Shown: in pieces, positions 52,999 to 55,495 of the stretch
How positions within the stretch are numbered: the first letter of the stretch is position 1
How the letters are laid out: each line of letters begins with the position of its first letter
IMG/VR virus record: IMGVR_UViG_3300021474_000001
Coordinates: 1 to 55,495 of that record
Direction: 5' to 3' (one strand)
Length of the DNA stretch: 55,495 bases
Origin: a virus
Notes under the pieces: model-generated
Databases searched by the model: none
What the model saw: the letters and a program-made list of their open reading frames with translations, nothing else
Told to the model about the DNA's origin: nothing
Program-made: the position numbers and the translations under genes

Positions 52999-53218
52999 AC
53001 TCCGCTGGGTCTGGCAGTGCAAAGGCCCGTGCATGGTCGTCACCTCGACGCCGAAGGGGAAGCTGCCCCCGTACCCTTGCTCATGCGGCGGCGACGAATG
53101 GCTGTTGATTACCGAGAGGCCGGAGACCGAAGAGGAAGCCAAGGTGAACGCTCTGTGGCGTCGGGTGGTCGCGGCGCATCCAGAATGGCGGATTCCCTAT
53201 GCCGGACCCACTCACTAG
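52979..53218 (+). CDS. Unknown Cys-containing protein, 79 aa
   Basis: ATG 52979 lies 20 nt inside the preceding gene. MSPSQNKLRWVWQCKGPC and PYPCSCGGDEW give four Cys, likely one zinc. The last residues (YAGPTH) are coded by the same 22 nt that start the next gene. Function unknown. Confidence 0.6.
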   Translation: MSPSQNKLRWVWQCKGPCMVVTSTPKGKLPPYPCSCGGDEWLLITERPETEEEAKVNALWRRVVAAHPEWRIPYAGPTH

Positions 53219-53387
53219 AAAGTGTGCGCTGTGCCATGGAGTGATCATGGACGGCGACGGAATCAACGATCTCCAAGTGCCACTGGTTGACGAGCGCGGA
53301 GAGATGCGGCACCTGCATCTGGAGGCGTGCATCGTGGAGTTGCTGGGGCGGATCGACAGGATGAGCTATGCCGGAATCACGCACTAG
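53199..53387 (+). CDS. Small CxxC protein, 62 aa
   Basis: ATG 53199 overlaps the preceding gene by 20 nt. CALCHGVIMDGDG and a later HLHLEAC give Cys and His for a metal site. Its own end (YAGITH) is made by a near-copy of the same junction sequence. Unknown role. Confidence 0.55.
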   Translation: MPDPLTRKCALCHGVIMDGDGINDLQVPLVDERGEMRHLHLEACIVELLGRIDRMSYAGITH

Positions 53388-53739
53388 GGGCGACATCTCG
53401 ATTCTGTACGTCGTGCTGGTGATCTTCGTGGGCGGCTGGCTACTCGCGTCGTGCCCGCCGAATGGAACTACCTACGGCGCTGAGAATCCCTGCTCCTACT
53501 CAGACATAGCAGCGTACCAGCAGACGGAGAAGCTGCGGGAAGTGTCGAGCAACTTTGCCGACATCTCCACCAAGGCGCAGGAGACGTGTAGCCCCGCCAA
53601 GGACGGCGACGCCTTCTGCCAGCAGGTGGTCATCAACGCCGCGGCCAACGCGGAGACAGCGGAGCAGCAGGCGTATCAGGCGTGGGGGACCATCTCGAAG
53701 GGCTGTCGGGAGTACATACGAAACGCCCGATCAAGATAG
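53368..53739 (+). CDS. Membrane or lipid-anchored protein, 123 aa
   Basis: ATG 53368 overlaps the preceding gene by 20 nt. A membrane segment (ILYVVLVIFVGGWLLASC) ends in a lipobox-like LASC; the rest is Ala/Thr/Gln-rich and helical. Could be a periplasm-facing lipoprotein, perhaps a late lysis or exclusion factor. Confidence 0.6.
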   Translation: MPESRTRGDISILYVVLVIFVGGWLLASCPPNGTTYGAENPCSYSDIAAYQQTEKLREVSSNFADISTKAQETCSPAKDGDAFCQQVVINAAANAETAEQQAYQAWGTISKGCREYIRNARSR

Positions 53740-53942
53740 ACGACGATGTGCCGGTTCCCCCTCGCTATACGTATCCCTTGCGAGAACTTAAAGTAGGACA
53801 GTCGTGCTTCGTGCCGGGAATAAACATCACTTCTTTGGCGGGCTACGCTTGGAATATCACGCGCAAGAGCGGCCAGAAGTTCACGATGGAGACACGAGTT
53901 GAGAAGCGCAAAAAGGGTGTCCGGTGCTGGCGGATAGCATGA
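53682..53942 (+). CDS. Small conserved-type phage protein, 86 aa
   Basis: GTG 53682 inside the preceding gene; start uncertain. The core KIDDDVPVPPRYTYPLRELK and GQSCFVPG...RKSGQKFTMETRVEKR...CWRI is a layout found in many small phage proteins of unknown function. Overlaps the neighbour by 58 nt, more than is usual here, so a later start is possible. Confidence 0.6.
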   Translation: MGDHLEGLSGVHTKRPIKIDDDVPVPPRYTYPLRELKVGQSCFVPGINITSLAGYAWNITRKSGQKFTMETRVEKRKKGVRCWRIA

Positions 53943-54112
53943 TCTGGTTGATTCTACTGCTAGCTATGCTGGAGCCGATGTCACCGGGGATTCACACTCC
54001 GCATGTCCCGCCAGCGAACGTCGCACTGACCAAGGCTCCACTCTGCACGGTAGCCAAGGTGCGGTCGGCGAACGGGCTGCTCGTCGTGAAGATTAAGGAA
54101 GCCTGTCGGTGA
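53939..54112 (+). CDS. Secreted or membrane small protein, 57 aa
   Basis: ATG 53939 overlaps the preceding stop (ATGA). Signal-like MIWLILLLAMLEPMSPG, then a short beta part with two Cys. Last gene of the rightward operon. Unknown. Confidence 0.55.
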   Translation: MIWLILLLAMLEPMSPGIHTPHVPPANVALTKAPLCTVAKVRSANGLLVVKIKEACR

Positions 54113-54123
54113 CAGCGCACGCG

Positions 54124-54139
54124 CCCGTCTGCGGACGGG
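54124..54139. terminator. Hairpin between convergent operons
   Basis: CCCGTC-TGCG-GACGGG: a perfect 6-bp stem with a 4-nt loop in the 28-bp gap between convergent genes. There is no U-tract, but its place suggests termination from one or both sides. Confidence 0.5.
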
Positions 54140-54140
54140 A

Positions 54141-54413
54141 TTAGCAGTAGCCAGAGCTAATCTGCGTCGGTTCTTTGACGCCTTCGAGCAGCTTGCGCCA
54201 CGTTGTCCGAATCTTCTCACCGTCGAGGTCGTACTCGAATTCTTCGTCCATCTTGGAGTCGGGCACTTCCTCGAAGTACTCTTCCAAATCTTCGTGGGCC
54301 TCGGCCTCGCCAATTAGCGAAATGTAGTAGGCGCGCATCTCTTCTTCCGAGCGTGCGCAGTAGTATTCCGTTCCATCGGGACCGATACACCAGACTCTCA
54401 TTTCATCGCTCAT
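54141..54413 (-). CDS. Acidic protein, 90 aa, last leftward early gene
   Basis: ATG 54413 has AAGGAGGT upstream. MSDEMRVWCIGPDGTEYYCA is a compact beta start with two Cys; the middle is very acidic (EAHEDLEEYFEEVPDSKMDE). Such acidic proteins can mimic DNA and inhibit host enzymes; here that is only a guess. Confidence 0.6.
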   Translation of the reverse strand: MSDEMRVWCIGPDGTEYYCARSEEEMRAYYISLIGEAEAHEDLEEYFEEVPDSKMDEEFEYDLDGEKIRTTWRKLLEGVKEPTQISSGYC

Positions 54414-54449
54414 CACACACCTCCTTGCAGCGCACGCGCCGATTTGCGA

Positions 54450-54650
54450 TTAGCGGGCGTTAGAGAACGGGTCGGCTATCACCAACGCTTCGACGACGCT
54501 GACGCACTTCTCGCATCCACCAACGCGACCGCCTGAGTGTTTATCGACAAAGACTAGACAGTTTGCAGATCGCACTTCCGCGACAATGTGGATAGGCGAA
54601 CCGCCAGAGTCAAACGCTTCAAATCGAAATATACCATCGGCTCTACTCAT
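54450..54650 (-). CDS. Unknown protein, 66 aa
   Basis: ATG 54650 has GAGGAG upstream. MSRADGIFRFEAFDSGGSPI ... NCLVFVDKHSGGRVGGCEKC: a small beta domain with three Cys. Part of the leftward operon that crosses the genome join. Unknown function. Confidence 0.6.
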   Translation of the reverse strand: MSRADGIFRFEAFDSGGSPIHIVAEVRSANCLVFVDKHSGGRVGGCEKCVSVVEALVIADPFSNAR

Positions 54651-54680
54651 GTTTCTCCTCTCAGATTAAAGGCCATCCCG

Positions 54681-54755
54681 TCACTTGCCTATCATCAGCC
54701 GCATCAAGAGCGTGCCAGCCGCAAGGCCTACGGCGAAACCAACGATAAAATCCAT
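54681..54755 (-). CDS. Membrane micro-protein, 24 aa
   Basis: ATG 54755. MDFIVGFAVGLAAGTLLMRL then a short tail: a single membrane helix with GxxxG-type spacing. Similar micro-proteins occur at 11406 and 48106. Confidence 0.45.
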   Translation of the reverse strand: MDFIVGFAVGLAAGTLLMRLMIGK

Positions 54756-54800
54756 GCTCACCTGACTATCCCCTTAAGGCCATCCCGAATATGCGTGGCG

Positions 54801-54965
54801 CTACCTTTGGGGGATTCGCGTCGCCCGGGACATCGGGGTGGGACTCGGTGTTGAAGTTCCTACAAACCGATAGGTCGAGCCAAGATATTCGCCATAGCCG
54901 TTCTGTGCCATTTGAATGAGGGTGGCCGCCAACGCCATTGCGAGTATTAATGAGATTACTTTCAT
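54801..54965 (-). CDS. Small secreted protein, 54 aa
   Basis: ATG 54965 has AAGGAG upstream. MKVISLILAMALAATLIQMA is a signal peptide; the mature part is short, with a Thr/Pro tail (TSTPSPTPMS). Another exported mini-protein with a Thr/Pro-rich end. Unknown role. Confidence 0.55.
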   Translation of the reverse strand: MKVISLILAMALAATLIQMAQNGYGEYLGSTYRFVGTSTPSPTPMSRATRIPQR

Positions 54966-55029
54966 GCTGTGTCTCCTTGCATCATCCTGCTTAAACCTCG
55001 TTCTATGCTTCGGCGCTGGGCGCGGTGCG

Positions 55030-55495
55030 TCATCGCTTCAGGCTCAGCAGCCCGCCGTTGAGTGTCGTCGCTCCGGCCTTGCGCAGTTTGTCCTCGGATC
55101 GGTAGATGGTTCGCACGTCGCGCTTTAAAAGTCCCGCGAGGTTCGTAATTCGCATCTCGCCGTGAATCAGAAGCGCGTCGATGATCTCTGATGGGACGCC
55201 GGGAAACTGATTCTTGTAGTTCTGCCAGCGCGGATCGCCGTTCGCTGGGGCACCCGCAACATTCGTCGGGCCGTTCGCCGCTTCCCCGACAACTAGGTCC
55301 ATCTCGCCGAACAGAATGTTGAGCGCGCGATGGAACGGGGCGAGCGTCCCTTGTAGATTCTTCACCGTGCGTGCGAGCCGGTCTTTCTCCGTGGTCGCAT
55401 CCTCGAGGTCGCGCCGGAGCTTGCGGTTCTCATCTTCGAGGCGCTGAACGTCGCGGCGGTAGTCGTGCGAGTCCGGCTCGACGGTCGGCCTAAGC
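55030..55495 (-). CDS. 3' part of junction-spanning coiled-coil/HTH protein
   Basis: Continues the frame that starts at 147 (same bases as 55369-55495 duplicated). After the coiled coil comes a linker with Ala/Gly/Pro, then an HTH: PSEIIDALLIHGEMRITNLA, then GLLKRDVRTIYRSEDKLRKA, typical of a winged-helix with the recognition helix in the second half. The full protein is 161 aa, ends LLSLKR. It is probably a regulator or initiator-binding protein of the early operon, joining with other subunits through its coiled coil. Family not identified. Confidence 0.75.
   Translation of the reverse strand, partial: LRPTVEPDSHDYRRDVQRLEDENRKLRRDLEDATTEKDRLARTVKNLQGTLAPFHRALNILFGEMDLVVGEAANGPTNVAGAPANGDPRWQNYKNQFPGVPSEIIDALLIHGEMRITNLAGLLKRDVRTIYRSEDKLRKAGATTLNGGLLSLKR
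55369..55495. repeat. Terminal direct repeat, right copy (circular overlap)
   Basis: Identical to 1-127; counted once in the 55,368-bp unit genome. Coding for the coiled-coil part of the 161-aa gene. Confidence 0.95.

Noticed and set aside
53682-53942. Programmed frameshift between the 123-aa and 86-aa genes
   Set aside because: The overlap has no slippery heptamer, and independent initiation explains it.

Overview
The window is a complete, circularly permuted genome of a tailed double-stranded DNA phage, most likely an uncultivated podovirus-like member of Caudoviricetes. Its first 127 bases recur exactly as its last 127 (1-127 = 55369-55495), so the unit genome is 55,368 bp; an overlap of exactly 127 is what an assembler with k = 127 leaves on a circular contig. 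One gene reads across the join (5' part 147 to 1, 3' part to 55030). The genome is GC-rich, uses the standard code with many GTG and TTG starts, and packs genes with ATGA, GTGA or TAATG overlaps. I see no integrase, DNA polymerase, RNA polymerase or convincing tRNA. The host cannot be named. The signal peptides, lipoboxes and long Ala-Thr linkers suggest a GC-rich environmental bacterium, but that is inference.

Layout. (1) A leftward early operon runs from about 54965 across the join to 4787. It holds membrane micro-proteins, a coiled-coil/HTH protein, a J-domain protein, a VRR-NUC nuclease, a PD-(D/E)XK exonuclease, RecT and two ribbon-helix-helix-like proteins. (2) A divergent control region at about 4788-4983 faces a rightward replication block (4984-8681): a DnaB-N/RecA-type helicase, an iteron-like TAGGTTT/AAACCTA array, zinc-ribbon proteins and a beta-class DNA methyltransferase. 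(3) A second leftward operon (8771-11495) consists of about 13 very small genes. (4) A second divergent region (about 11500-11636) starts the rightward late half: a ribbon-helix-helix protein, an endonuclease VII-like protein, an excisionase-like HTH protein, then terminase, portal, scaffold and major capsid. The capsid gene is flanked by a LAGLIDADG and an HNH endonuclease. Virion and ejection proteins and a tail protein split over two genes follow. (5) At 35695-47617 a methyltransferase and a glycosyltransferase lead into a run of large exported proteins with signal peptides and (Ala-Thr)n linkers, including a glycoside-hydrolase-like fibre, a paralogous Gly-rich fibre and a phospholipase-C-type phosphoesterase. 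(6) The lysis block (47618-49134) has a T4-type lysozyme and several membrane proteins. (7) A final rightward operon (50052-54112) starts from a near-consensus promoter and encodes basic micro-proteins, lipoproteins, a papain-like protein and a metallophosphoesterase.

How the parts may work together. The early module (exonuclease, RecT, VRR-NUC) implies recombination-dependent replication, with the helicase loaded near the iteron-like array and the host supplying the polymerase. The most unusual part is the 35.7-47.6 kb cassette. A cytoplasmic GT-A glycosyltransferase and a SAM methyltransferase sit directly before four Sec-exported proteins whose Ala-Thr linkers look like O-glycosylation substrates. 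Catalytic or beta-sandwich heads are swapped onto these linkers and onto a shared Gly-rich tail. I propose a phage-encoded mucin-like fibre or exoenzyme system; the evidence is domain architecture and gene order only.
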